Part shown: one piece after another, positions 10,992-22,499 of the stretch
Position numbering within the stretch: the stretch's first letter is position 1
Layout of the letters: every line of letters starts with the position of its first letter
Source of the DNA: Isoetes taiwanensis
Lineage: Eukaryota; Streptophyta; Lycopodiopsida; Isoetales; Isoetaceae
Reading direction: 5' to 3'
Length of the DNA: 64,000 bases
Assembly (NCBI GenBank): GCA_021234155.1
Contig: JAJEKV010000053.1
Span: 9,555,798 to 9,619,797, forward strand
Position numbers and translations under genes: made by a program
Notes under the pieces: generated by a model
The model's input: the letters and a program-made list of their open reading frames with translations, nothing else
What the model was told of the DNA's origin: nothing
The model's database searches: none

Positions 10992-12092
10992 AGGGTGGCA
11001 CATCCATCCAAGTACTAACGGCAAAGAATATGCATCTAATCCTAAGGAAAACACCCCAAACCCCAGGTTCTACCCCGGTTCAGACTCCTGTGAGGATGGA
11101 CTGACGGCTCGGTCTCAAGAGATCAACAGACAGAGGTATAACCTGGCGTTGGCTGGCATAGAACAGTGGCTAGGGTTGTCCACTCCATCCGCCCCTCCTG
11201 TGCACACTTTGTAGATGAGTCGAATCATGCTATGGCATCACTATAGCCTTCCGGAGACGCAGACTCAAGGTATCACCTTTCGAGCCTACTCCAGGTTTCA
11301 TGAAGACCTGTCCGATGAGGCAAGTCGGGGAAGCGTCCCCTTCCAGGATCACAGCGGTTCCATGGGTGAGCTAGAGAATATGTGCCGCATCAGCGACCCC
11401 CGCATCCGTACCCGACTTACTCCCCTAAATCTACACAAAGTACAGGGTGCCCCATACGGGTCACACCTCTGCACCCAGGGAGTGTCAGACCCATACCCGG
11501 CCCTCTACGTGACCGGCTATCAGGCCTAGCCCACTGTAGGAGTCCCAGGAGCCTTTTATGTTCGTGCAAGACCCCACCCCCACTTCACCACTGCGTCCCT
11601 TCTCTGGTGCTGAGCAATTCCATAGCATCCATGGCTCGGTGGTCTCTTGTGCACAGGCCGCATCTATTGGGAATAATACAGGGTTCTATCTAGGAGCATA
11701 CTACCAACATGGCTCAGAGGTCTCTACCCCCCATGTAATCCTCCATCTCCAGAAGTCTAGTCAAACAAAGAACTACAAATCCATCCATTCCAAGTAAATA
11801 CAGAACTAGAGCAGATCTAGAGATAATAATACTCACCATATCAATCAAGGGTTAGCCTAATAGGTAAACCCCAGAGAAAACAGAGAGAGAACACACCACA
11901 GAGAGGCGCTACGCTATAGATCAACAAAGAAGCCTAACAGAGGCGCTAACCTACTAGAATCACAACTAAGCTAACTATGTACTAACCGGAACCATAGCTA
12001 GCTCCACTATCTCTCTGGGTCGCCATCCTTCTGGCTGGAACAGGGTCGAATAGCATCTCAGGGTTGGGCAGCATCTCCTCCTCCATCTCCAA

Positions 12093-12116
12093 TTGCCCCA
12101 ATTCGAATTGGGGCAA
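12093..12116. repeat. 24-bp perfect palindrome
   Basis: Twelve bases (TTGCCCCAATTC) are followed directly by their reverse complement. The same AATTGGGG-type words recur just downstream (about 12113-12175), so the palindrome may come from local word duplication rather than being a site. Confidence 0.7.
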
Positions 12117-12881
12117 ATTGGGGTGCAACCCCCAATTTGGGTGTCCCAAATTGGAAACTCTTTGCCCAATCGATTTGGGCCAGGTGGCGACTTTAGGTTG
12201 GTTAATATTAGCTAATTTGGTATTTTAGCCCTTTTTAATATTAGGATAAGCCCTAAATTCGAATTAGGGTTTGGGTTAGGTTTCCACCTTTATAATTTAA
12301 TTATTAACATAGCTAACCTTAGCTTATGAATAATTAATGTGCCATTAATTATTCATAATGACGTATCATGTATTTATACCTAAATAGGCTTATAAATATG
12401 TGGAACATCACAATATCAATACATCAAAAAACATAGGATACCGTATGTTGTAGAATATAAGAAAGTGTAAATATCCCTAGAGCACACCTTCTTCTCTGTT
12501 ACGTTGTCTTGCAGCCGCAAATATCTAAAAATATACCATGACCTTTTAGACCATTGAAATATGCTTGGGATCGAAGGCAGCCTTGTGGCAAGTAATAAAA
12601 CAAACAAATTTAGGAAAGCAACAACAGATGGATCCTACTCCTGTATTACAAATAGACAAACAAAGGTGTAAATAATAATATAATGTATGCTAATATTATC
12701 TAGACATATATAATGCAGTCTTGAGTTTTTCATTGTTTTTGTTCCCCTTAATATTTTCGCGCCGCAATCTATCTTCATATTTTGTTGCCACGTTTTTGTT
12801 CGAGACCTCCGATGCTGTAACCTGTCGAGACATGCAGGTTTTCCTATGTCGATGAACAGTCTGGCAAGGTGGACAGCTTGA

Positions 12882-14535
12882 TCCGAAGTTTTCGTAGAAC
12901 CGCAAACTCTTTTAAATCAAGCTTTGCAAGAAGGCTTGCCAGAAACTTGGGCTGTCAGTAAGGTTGTACCAATTTACAAAGCAGGTGATAAGCATGACCC
13001 TTCTAATTATCGCATGATCATGGTAAGTTCCATATTTTCAAAGCTCTTAGCCAGTCTTACTGAGAAGCAGTTGACATCATGGGCAGAACATACTGGTGTA
13101 CGTGCTGTAGGACAGGCAGGCTTTCGTCCATGCCATTCTACAATAGACCATATTTTCACATTTGCGCATGCTTATTGAACATAGTCGATGTTTGAAACAA
13201 GACCTCTATATATGCTTTGTGGATTTTACTTCTGCTTTTGATACAGTACCACATGAGCTTCTTTGGCAGCGCTTGCAGGCACTTGGAGTTCCACAATATC
13301 TTCAAAATGCAGTTTATCGGCTCTATGAAAGGGTTTTTGCTAAATTTCCAGCATCAGGTACTCAAATCACTAGCAATATTGGAGTTCGTCAGGGTTGCCC
13401 TTTATCTCCTACACTCTTTGGCTTGTACATTGATCAATTGGAAGAATGGCTTGATAATCATGGCGGCGGAGGTCCACATTTGACACACTATATCATTAGG
13501 CAACTTATGTATGCTGATGATGTTTCACTTCTGGCACATACCTATGCTAGTATGCAACAACATTTACATGCTCTGCACAGTTTTTGTGAGAACACAGGTA
13601 TGCGTGTTAATCTCCAAAAGACCAAGCTTTTGGTAGTTCAATCTTCTCGTCACAATGTTCCCCATATGCACTATGATAGCCGTGAAGTTGAAGTTGTAGA
13701 TAGCTACAAGTATCTTGGTGTAGAATTCTGTAAGAACACACTTTGGGAACAGTGTATTACCAAGCGGGTGGCTGCTGGATGGAGAGCACTCTATGCAATG
13801 CAAAACAATTGTTTTCGCGCAGAAATTCATGATTGGCCACGGAAAGCCCACTTGTTTCGGGCTTTGGTAGAGCCTGTTTTACTGTATGGTTCTGAAGTGT
13901 GGGGGCCTGCCATTAGTGCTAGTGCTTGGGAGAGCTTGGAGCGGGTGCAAAAGTCCTTTCTCACTTACAGCCTCGGAGTTAAAACAACGGTGCCCTATGC
14001 TATTCGTTTACAAGAGACAGGTTTTTGGCCTCTTCAACATTCTGCCATGAAGCGCCATCTCCACTATATCTGCAAGATGCACCACATGGATGATGTTAGG
14101 TATCCTGTTCTTGCACTTGCCATGGCTGAATCTCAGCATTGCACTATATGGTTTGCCCGTTGGGCTATGCAACCAGAGCACTGCCTGATGCTTGCCAGTT
14201 CTGATCCTGAGCTTTTGCAACAATATCTCAATGGTCGTTTTTCTCAAAAGATATGGGACGCAGTTACTTTGGCCCAAGTGAAAACTGGTCATTATCATGC
14301 ACACATAAATCCCACCTTGGCACCAGGGCCCCAAGCTTATTTGCTTGCTTCATTGTCTAGGAACAAGCTTGTAGCTATTGCATCAATTCGCACGGGGTCC
14401 CACAGGCTATGGATTGAGACAGGTAGATGGGAGCGGCCGCAATTGCCGCGAGAAGCAAGACTATGTGCCTGTTGCCAGTTACAGGTTATTGAAGATGAAA
14501 GCCATACTCTTTTGAGTTGCCTGCTTTTGAGATAG
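12882..14535 (+). pseudogene. LINE-B reverse transcriptase (frameshifted)
   Basis: Two overlapping frames make one RT. The first (to 13178) holds KVVPIYKAGDKHDPSNYR and QAGFRPCHSTIDHIF. The second (13162-14535, 457 codons) holds FVDFTSAFD (residues 19-27), GVRQGCPLSPTLFGLYID (74-91), YADD (117-120), a YKYLGV thumb motif, EVWGP, and a C-terminal CACC...ESH...C zinc-like cluster. One +1 shift near 13165 joins them. The wording is unlike L1 (no IPKxxx-FRPISL), pointing to another LINE clade, perhaps RTE-, CR1- or jockey-like. After the frameshift the 457 codons are unbroken, which suggests moderate age. Confidence 0.88.
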
Positions 14536-14813
14536 TTCGGAATCATTTTTTGACCTTAGCATTCCATACACACTTCCACAACTTCTCAGAGCACCATCTG
14601 TGCATGACTTGGCATTATACATACTTGAGGTTCTAGATAAACGTCTGCAATTACTGAGCCCTCAGTAGTCATTATCTCCGCTTGTCTAGTATGATCATTA
14701 CTGCAAAGGTTTTTCCCTTGAAAACCAGGGGTTTTTTAATCCTAGTAGTAATGATTGTACTAGCCCATTGTATGGGTCCCATGACCTATTGGTCTCCGTG
14801 GACGTTAAAAAAA

Positions 14814-14833
14814 CTATTCTATTCTATTCTATT
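14814..14833 (+). repeat. (CTATT)n 3' tail of LINE-B copy 1
   Basis: Four near-perfect pentamers follow the LINE-B 3' end (GGACGTTAAAAAAA). Microsatellite tails instead of poly-A are known for several non-L1 LINE clades. Confidence 0.75.
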
Positions 14834-15031
14834 TGCTTCGGCATCTTCGGTGCAAAAACGGGCGATGACTAGGTACGTTTAGGGCGGACTGTTGTCAGAA
14901 CTGTCTATGGCAATCTGGAGCAGAGAATGAGGAAGAAAAAATGAGCGTGGATGCAGAGCAGGCATTCAAGTAAAACCAAGTGGCAGTTTAGTAAATTCAC
15001 TTTCTTTTGGAGATTTATACCTGGTTCTCAG

Positions 15032-15163
15032 CATGTAAAACTAGCTATACCTGCACCTAAGAAGGGCCAAAACTTAGTAAAAATTGAAGCTGCAACTATT
15101 AATCCGATTGATTGGAAGATTCAAACAGGAATTTCGCGTCCTGCTTTGCCTCCAAAATTCCCT
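15032..15163 (+). pseudogene. Quinone-oxidoreductase-like (MDR) gene, exon with GroES-like N-terminal domain
   Basis: A 44-codon exon bounded by CTCAG| and |GTATGC encodes HVKLAIPAPKKGQ, then EAATINPIDWKIQ and PALPPKFP. This is the start of the zinc-free medium-chain dehydrogenase family of plant alkenal/one oxidoreductases and chloroplast envelope quinone oxidoreductase homologues, which reduce reactive carbonyls or quinones with NADPH. No convincing first exon with an initiator Met is visible upstream. The next coding pieces lie at 15312 and 39777. Missing parts of the family fold suggest a decayed or partial gene. Confidence 0.72.
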
Positions 15164-15311
15164 GTATGCATAACTAAGGATATGAATCAAACTTTGTAGA
15201 CTTAGACTACTGAAGCTTTGCATGTATCTTGCCATATACTTTGATGCTTTTTATGCATGTAACTTAAATATGGAGGTTTTTGTTAGTTTCTGAACTTCAT
15301 GCATGCATGAG

Positions 15312-15364
15312 GTCTTTAAAGGGACAGATATTGCTGGGCCGGATGCTTCTGGCTTCCTATTTGG
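15312..15364 (+). pseudogene. Quinone-oxidoreductase-like gene, short exon fragment
   Basis: After ATGAG| the frame reads VFKGTDIAG, the conserved segment that follows KFP in this family, and the exon ends at G|GTGAGC. The stretch normally following (about 20-25 residues up to the GDKV region) is absent, and the 53-nt exon does not keep the frame of the exon at 39777. An internal deletion or pseudogenisation is likely. The intron that starts here contains the 24.3-kb CACTA element. Confidence 0.6.
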
Positions 15365-15429
15365 GTGAGCAAGTGTCCTGTGTAATATTACAATAAAACC
15401 CCCAAAATAACTTTTGAAGCATTTACATT

Positions 15430-15875
15430 CACTACAAGGGATCGTCGACGTCCAACGACGTCGCGTCGTCGATGAACGCCGGACCGTCGTCGTTGATCAA
15501 CGACATCGTCGTTCAACGACGATTAACGCCGCTTTCGACGCCGCTCAACGACGGTCATCGGTCGACGTGGTCGGCCCCGCTTCCAAGGCATGGGTACCGC
15601 CGCCAAATCGGGCAGTGTTTCGTGGTCAAACACGCCGTAAACGCGTCGCTCAACGACGTTTCCACGAAGAGCCGACGCCGCGCCCTGGCCATGCGTGGAA
15701 ATGGGCAAGCTGTTGGCGGCTACCGCGGTCAAGACGCGCCAGCGCAGCGCCCGCCGTTGAACGACGCCGCACAACGCCGGCGCGGTCACGCCCGCTCGCG
15801 TGGCATGGTGCCGGGTGCCAAAGCCGGCTCGGCTTTGCGGTCAAGACATCGCTGGCTTTAAACGCCGTTTAACGA
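15430..15875 (+). repeat. Left terminal and subterminal repeats of the large CACTA element
   Basis: Many copies of CGTCGTT, AACGACG, GACGCCG and variants occur in both orientations after the CACTACAA end. Long GC-rich frames here come from the repeat composition. In En/Spm elements such motifs bind the accessory transposase protein. Confidence 0.85.
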
Positions 15876-15921
15876 CGCCACGCAGAGAAATTTTTTTTTT
15901 TTTTTTTTTTGCCAAATAAAA

Positions 15922-15944
15922 CCCTAACCCTAACCCTAACCCTA
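15922..15944 (+). repeat. Short telomere-like repeat (CCCTAA)n
   Basis: Almost four CCCTAA units occur just after a 22-base T-run and the left subterminal region. The unit is 6 bp (TTAGGG type), not the usual plant CCCTAAA. It is too short to be a chromosome end and may act as a telo-box in a 5' leader, or be chance. Confidence 0.6.
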
Positions 15945-16439
15945 CATCCACGTTATAAGTGGATCCATCAAGAATCTTTGTTATTCTTATTTTTGAGTGT
16001 TCTTCCCTATCTTGCTATAATGGTCCTCCGGCAGTTGAAGACCACCTTCGCGCGATATGTTCCTTCTAGCAAAGAATCCTCCTCCTCCAAGGGAAGACAA
16101 CTCCAAAGAACCCCCCGCTTCTCCCGGCCGAGAACCCTCCCTTCACCATCGTGGCAAAGATGAGTGAAAAGGAGCTTCGATTGCACTAACATCCGGGGCT
16201 CCCATGCGGGAACGATCGGTAGAATGGCTCACCGAGCCAAACAAAGAGAAAACGACATTAATGGTGCGGATAATGATGCAAATGGTTGCATCAAACCGCC
16301 ACGCCCTCGATGGACATAAGTAATGTATAAGCTTTTTTATGAATGGAAACAATAAGTTTTTTATCTATTTGTGTTGTCGCTTGTATAAGCTTATTTTATG
16401 AATGGGAACAATCGATATTTTTATTTATTTGTGTTATTT

Positions 16440-16670
16440 GTATTGTATGTTGTTTCGTTATGTTAAACAATCACGGTTGGTCGTTTAACGACGCGTTATG
16501 ATCATTTGACGCCGTTAAACGACGTCATGATCATCCGACGTGGCATATGAGGGGGCATCGACGGCGCAAAGGCGATGTGGCATGCCTAGGTGTCGGTCGA
16601 CGTCGGCTTTACGCGTCGTTAACGACGTTACACCGACGTCGATAAACGACGCCACATATGGCGAAACCCG
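16440..16670 (+). repeat. Internal cluster of CACTA subterminal-type motifs
   Basis: GACGCCGTTAAACGACGTC, AACGACG and CGTCGTTAACGACGTT-type words recur here, 1 kb inside the left end. A GC-rich leader leads into the transposase region. Confidence 0.6.
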
Positions 16671-16850
16671 CCGCCGGGTTATTTACTTGTTATTTTCACT
16701 TTCGCTTGTTTCGATTTTTTTGCGCCCGTGGGTCTTCATAAGGTAAGATCTCCGCTTTAATCTTTGTGTTAGAGTTAAACACCTCCAAATGCTAATAGAT
16801 TAGAAGATTGAATCTTGAAAGTATGTTAAAAACTTGAGGGATGCATGATC

Positions 16851-17035
16851 AAGGTAATTGGTCGGTTCCATCCCTAATGGAGAAGACTAAATGTATCGAA
16901 GTTTATGCACCTCGAGCGACGTAAGTTTCAATCTTCATAGATTACAAAAGATTTGAAAGGTTATGCGTGAATATAAGGTAATGGTCGACTCCATTTCAAA
17001 TGGAGAGGACTAGATGTATCGGGTTCGGGCACCCT
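16851..17035 (+). repeat. Leader repeat pair upstream of the SET-like/TNP2 block
   Basis: Two copies about 125 bp apart share TGGTCGRYTCC, then TGGAGARGACTARATGTATCG. The same core appears in the tandem repeat at 34698-35085 before the kinase-like block. Confidence 0.6.
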
Positions 17036-17699
17036 TCAATCAAATGCTTTCTAAATATCATAAACGCTGTATGAATCAATCTTAAGAATAAACATTTGAT
17101 AAAATCATGAAAAAAACATGGATATTTATAATTATTATATTATTACATGGTTTTTATTAATATTTTTATTGTTTACTAGAAAAACAACATGGACGAACGC
17201 CGAAGAATTTGAACGTAAAGTGAGACGTAAAAGCTTTGAGAAAGTTACATGGCGACTTATGCAAGAATGTTACCCCAACAATTGCCACAAATAGTCCAAT
17301 TAGACCCGGTGGACCTAGTCTTCCTAGAGGTCAGGGTGGTGTGCATGAAATGAATGCCACCATGTATGTACCATAAACATGTTTCAATGATTAGTTAACT
17401 TTATATCTTGATGTTACTTTTTTTTTTTTTTTTTTTTTACGCTTGTACTTGACAGAGCTTTATATTGCAATTGTTCGATGTGCAAAGGACAAATAAAACG
17501 GATGAGAAAGACTGTCCCTCGACCATGTTGAGAAATATGGTGAATGCCCGACAAATCCAAAGGTTTCGGGACTACATGTGGGGTATTCCAACGAGGTATA
17601 ATACACTTAATCTTATGAACGATAATCAACTACTCTCATGTACTTGAATCGATGTCTTAACTTAGTTTGCTTGTATTTTGTTAGGAAGAAATTGAGAAT

Positions 17700-18515
17700 G
17701 AAGTGAGCTCGAAGCAGTATATAGATTTTGGGGTTATGTTGTCATTGGAAGTAGATGATGTTGATACTATGAATGCGCTCATAGAAAACCCTACAAAAAA
17801 AAAGCCATCAACTTCCTCAAAGAGTATCCCATTACGTGATAGAACTCGTCGTGCAATGGCCGTTGCCAAGATTGGAGGGAATGACAATGTTCATCAAAAT
17901 TGGAATGTACTAGATCATGTCGAAGAAAATAATCTTCCACCTTCACTAGTCCATTTGGTCCAGCCCTTTACGTATAAAGATCGAAGAAATTCAATGCATG
18001 GCCTAGAGGCAAGCCAATTGTTATGGGGAGCAATTTACATATTGGGGTAGGCAATATGATTAAAAATAGTCGGGTCCCCTGCTGGCCGGGATTATATATT
18101 ATGACTAGTGTGAAAGTCAAAGATGGTAATGACCGTTCCTTTAATGCCATATGTAGGTCCCGAATATAACTTTTACACTTTGGCATAAATTGAGTAAGCA
18201 TCGCATGGCGCATGCTCATCTATGGCCTAAATTCAAATGCACCTAACAATATCCAAGCCCGGTGACTCACGCAAGCTTCACATATATTGATGGTCGTCCC
18301 CGCTTGCATGGAAACCTTGTCGCTTTTATTAATAGCTCTATCGAGAATCCGGCTACCAATTGTGAATTTGTCGAGGCAAACAAAGACCAAGAAGATTTTT
18401 TAGCCGAAAATTGATCGAGATATATCATGGTTTATGCTATAAAAAAACTTTGTGTATTGGTGATGAATTGTTCATTGAATATGAATACTGTAGACCAATA
18501 CCGGAGGTCCTTTGA
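17700..18515 (+). pseudogene. SET-domain-like fragment carried in the CACTA element
   Basis: The first frame (17703-18050) contains AKIGGNDNVHQNWNVLDHV. After shifts, 18271-18413 encodes ASFTYIDGRPRLHGNLVAFI, then NSSIENPATNCEFVEAN, and about 18462-18515 encodes GDELFIEYEYC. The spacing and wording fit the end of a SET domain (GNxxxFINHSC..NC...GxELxxDY), the catalytic part of lysine methyltransferases. The usual NHSC reads NSSI here and several frameshifts and stops are present, so an active enzyme is unlikely. It lies in the same orientation just upstream of the transposase and may be captured host sequence or a transposon domain. Confidence 0.5.
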
Positions 18516-18859
18516 TGATGTACTCAAATTACTCATATAATTTTTGTCGGAATGCACCATTTTTCTTCTTCTTCTTCAATTCTTCTTCTTCTTCTCTTGG
18601 AATGAGATTGCACATATTGAAGATAAATGTGTATTATATCTTCAATATATGCTTTGATTATGACATAAAATTTTTATATTTCGCTTCGTTATTAAATGCT
18701 TAAAATTTAACAAACACCGCTCTCAATGTATGTATCAATCACGCATATATTTCGCTTAATCGACGCAAGGTGGTAGGCAAGTGGATATAAGACCACATCC
18801 AAGCGCATCAATTTGGCGACATCAAAAGTCATTGCGGATAGCGTAATTAGAATACATTG

Positions 18860-21800
18860 AGCAAGATGGTACAAACATGGGCACAACGATAATGAAGAGT
18901 ACAATGATGAAGATGAACAGAATACGATGATGAAGATGATGACAATGCCCCTATGGACGACTTCATGGAAGTTGAAGAACCCATAGCCGACATATGTTAG
19001 ATGCATTTGGCCCAATCTTCGACAACGACCTAGATGACGATATAAATACTCCTAACGATGGTCATGAAGATCACGCTTTATTGAGGAGGCGATAAAGCAT
19101 TATATCCGTGTGCAAGCATATCTAGATTGACTCGATATCTTTATTGATATTAAACCTTCAAGCCAAATTCAAATGGAGCAATGCCAAGTTAATACGGCTT
19201 TGTTAGAGTAAGTACAATTGCAATCACTTGACTTATTGAATTTTGTAGTTGAATGTATAATGAAGGTCCTGTTTTATACAAAAGTTATTGCAAGAGAAAA
19301 TACTCCCACAAGGGAACACTATGCCCAAAAAGTCGCCGACCGAAATAAAAATATATTGGCAAAATACCGGTTTAGGGCTACCATAAGATTCACGCTTGTC
19401 CAAATGATTGCATGGTATATTATCCGGATGACATCTACAAGAACACGTAAACATGCCCTAAATGTGGTGCCTCTAGGTACAATGCGATGCCAAGGGAAAG
19501 ACCGTCCCGATGAAGGTGGTTCGCTACTTTCCATTGATCCCTCGCATAAGGCTATTGTTTCGATGTGAATCTCTAGCTTTCATGGGTTGGTGTGCCGCCA
19601 CGCGCCGAAAGTGACAATGTACTCTCGCGGGTTAGTGACCGCAAGCAATGGAAGCATATTGATGAAACATGGCCGAATTTGGAAGAGAGCCACGAAATCT
19701 CGATTAGGGTTGGCAAATCCATGGTGTTAATCCTTATGGACGCCAATCACCGCGTGGTCAACTTGGCCAAAGAGGTTGATCAACTATAATTTACCACCGT
19801 GGTTTACTCATGAAGACTAGCCATTTAATGGTAGTACTATTAGTTCCGTGGACCGGCGAAGCCGGAAAAGTCTAGATCCATATCTGAAAAATAGTTATTG
19901 ATGAGCTTTTGACATTGTGGAGTGAAGGTATTGAAGTTTACGATGTCTCAAGAGAACTTCGTCTTTAACTAAGATTTACCTTGAGAGCAATCTTAATGTG
20001 GACAACGAGCGATTGGCCTGGTTTGTATGAACTCTCCGACTCCAAGTGTCCGGATATGCATGTCACTTGTGTGGGTTTGAACAGTTGAACTCTCACGGCC
20101 AACGGCATTGCACAAAAATGTCTATGCAAACTTCAAGAGATATCCGCCAATGGAAAATCGACTTCATAATGTAGGTCCAAGAGAAAAACATTGCAATCAA
20201 GAGCCTCCCAAAAGGTTGACAATGAGAGATTGGGGTAACATGTGGGATGCCAAAGGAAATAAGGTTAAGGGAATGAAGTGGAAAGCATCCTTCTTCCTTC
20301 TACCCTATTGACGAAATTGAAGATCCATCATCTTCTTGATCCCATGCACATCTTTAAAAACGTTTCGGCGCCTATTTGGAAGCATGTCACCGGACGTAAG
20401 GACACAGACATGCAAAAGACGAAAGATCTACAAGAAGCTGGATCAAAATCTAAAGCATGGTTAAAATGTCGAAGAAGGAATAAGGCCACAAGTGGATTGG
20501 ATCGTGCCTAGAAAATGTATGAAACCCGCTCGAGAAGCGATCAAGGCAATAAAGACTCCGACAGATATATGCATTCGCTATGCATTGTTTCTCTAACGGC
20601 GGGAGTTAACCGGGTTGAAATCTCATGATTGGCATAAGATGTTGCGCTTTGTTATGCCTATTGTTCCGAGGGGTCGCCTCGTAGACGGTCCACTACATGC
20701 AATATGTCTCCTATCGAGTTTTCCAGGTTCGTGACGGATTTAGAAAACACTTTCGATGCCGAACTCTCACTTAACTTTTTTTCTTTCTTAAATCATATTT
20801 AGATGGATTACAAGGAAGGAGATACCGACAAATGAAATTGCGGACATGCTAACTAAGGTCGTTGGAGGCATGTTGTATGCTAGAGAAAGAATTCCCAACA
20901 AGTTTTCTTTCGACATACAAACTCACTTACTAGTGCATTTAGTGGACGGCGTAGAGCTTGCAGGCACAACAAAATCCTAGATGGATGTTTTTATAGAACG
21001 CTTTTGAAGGTCCTCAAGGACTTCAGACAAGGCAAGGCCGGAGGGTTGCATGGCCGAGGGTTGGTTAGCACGAGAGTCATTATTCTATGTCACCGAGTTC
21101 TTGGCCGATCTACACCCCAATGCTCCACGATTATGGACCGATGAAGACACTCCAACTATAGTTGGAGAAGTTCCCGCTGGAAGACCACGTAAGAAATTGT
21201 TCACACTAGAAGAACAGGCAAAAGTCAATAAGTTTCTCATCTACAACTCCACTCCCATGGAGAAATGGAGAAAGAGAGATGAGGAGAGAAGACGCTATCG
21301 ACAAAAGAATCGCAAACAACCACTTCCAGATCATCTAGGGGTCCTGCCAAGTGAGATAAACAATAAATGGCTGCTCGAACAACTAGAGATGGCAAGGCAA
21401 CGTGGCGAACATGTTTCTAGCGAAGAATTTGCATATGCTAAAGGCGTGTCACTATTTGTAAGTGCAACTTAATAGCATATAATTCACGAGTTTCGTTCGT
21501 TATTTTGAACATTTGTTCCTTTACTTTGTAGTATAATTCATATGCATCAATATGGTCTTCTGGTGCTCACTTTCGACGACAAAGTGTGGATCATGGCAAA
21601 CGCACTTATGATTGTGGTATATCAGCAAAGTTTAGTACAGTTTGCCAGACTGGTAGTGCAGACCCAAACCCAATCGAGGCAATGTTGGAATGGATTGGTA
21701 CTATAAAGACTATCATGGAGGTTGATGTCGGTAGTGCATTCAAAACAATGTTGTTTGATGCGGAATGGTTTGATCTTGTGTGTACTGGGTGCTCATGCCA

Positions 21801-22080
21801 CGACACGCAAAGATCCGAAAGTGGCCTCAGATTCACTAGATTCAACTCGTCGGTATCGTGGTCAAGACACACTCGTGAGGGTTGAGCAATGTGAACAAGT
21901 ATGTTTACTTGGATGCAATAAAATTTATATATGTCATTAACAAAGGAACTAATGTAATAGAGGTTTTGTAGGTCACCTTCGTTCCAGATCCTTTGCAAGA
22001 TCAGTGGTGGTTCGTAGTTCCATGTAAGGCTCGCTCCCGCCGCATATTTGAAGGTGAAGAAGAGATGGCGGTCGAATAGG
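18860..22080 (+). pseudogene. CACTA TNP2-type transposase (Transposase_21 and DUF4218), many frameshifts
   Basis: An acidic region (EEYNDEDE, PMDDFMEVEEPIAD, about 18890-18990) is followed by LQAKFKWSNA, CPNDCMVYYPDDIYKN and CPKCGASRYNAMPR (19394-19495). Next come VVRYFPLIPRIRLLF, WPNLEESHEI, KNVYANFKRYPPMENRLHN (20111), LTMRDWGNMWDAKGNKVKGM, LDPMHIFKNVSAPIWKHVTG (about 20336) and ELTGLKSHDWHKM (20603). The DUF4218-type half begins with RKEIPTNEIADML, then HLVDGVELAG, EGWLARESLFYVTEFL, SADPNPIEAMLEW and a final VPDPLQDQWWFVVP. Together these are the full order of a plant TNP2 protein, the DNA-cutting transposase. At least eight frame changes and several stops disable it. AG/GT sites near some breaks mean that part of the discontinuity could be introns. 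Confidence 0.92.
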
Positions 22081-22499
22081 GAGGTTGGGGGGGGAGACTA
22101 TTGTCATGATAGAAGACTACCATCGATTGAACCTTCATTACTTTATTATGATTATTATATTTTCTTCCCACATATGAATAAGAAAATACTTTGGCATGCG
22201 AATTTGTGTATACTACAAACCATATTAGGCAACATTAGTATTGCAACTTCGAAGTTATCATAGACATTTATGCCAAGTTAATTGGCATCCTAGTATAGAC
22301 CTATGGCTTGCAAGCGCCGATCAGGGCAGTTCTACATACAGTTGAGTACACGCTTTATGTTTAATTAATCATAAAATGTGAAGATTCCCTTCAAAATGCA
22401 AGATTCATATACAAAAATCATATATGTATTCCCTTCAAAATACAAAATTCATATAAAAAACCCATACACAATTCAAATACACAAAACAAAGTGGATGCC

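Larger units (their letters stand above)
10017..11800 (-). mobile_element. LTR of a leftward LTR-retrotransposon, interrupted; right edge not resolved
   Basis: The LTR border TGTGACGCTCCC at 10017 is adjacent to the iMet primer-binding site, so the sequence to the right is LTR in reverse orientation. A 745-bp CACTA element splits it at 10247-10991. No matching second LTR and no gag-pol frame are visible to the left, so this is a truncated or solo-like copy. The right end is a guess. Reverse-strand TATA-like motifs near 12370 could mean that the LTR continues further. Confidence 0.55.
12882..14833 (+). mobile_element. LINE-B copy 1: 5'-truncated non-L1 LINE
   Basis: A reverse transcriptase body, a short 3' UTR and a microsatellite tail are present, but the endonuclease half is missing, as in 5'-truncated LINE insertions. 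The last unique segment, TTGGTCTCCGTGGACG (14789-14804), is identical to the 3' end of the - strand copy at 45459-45474, which defines one family. The tail is a pentamer repeat, not poly-A. The left boundary is approximate and no target duplication was identified. Confidence 0.85.

Noticed and set aside
15414-15872. Overlapping GC-rich frames of 88-152 codons on both strands
   Set aside because: They are made of CACTA subterminal repeats (CGTCGTT/AACGACG) and have repetitive Arg/Ala/Thr composition in every frame.
15922-15944. Possible chromosome end or large interstitial telomere
   Set aside because: Only about four units, inside a transposon, and unit length differs from the usual plant telomere.
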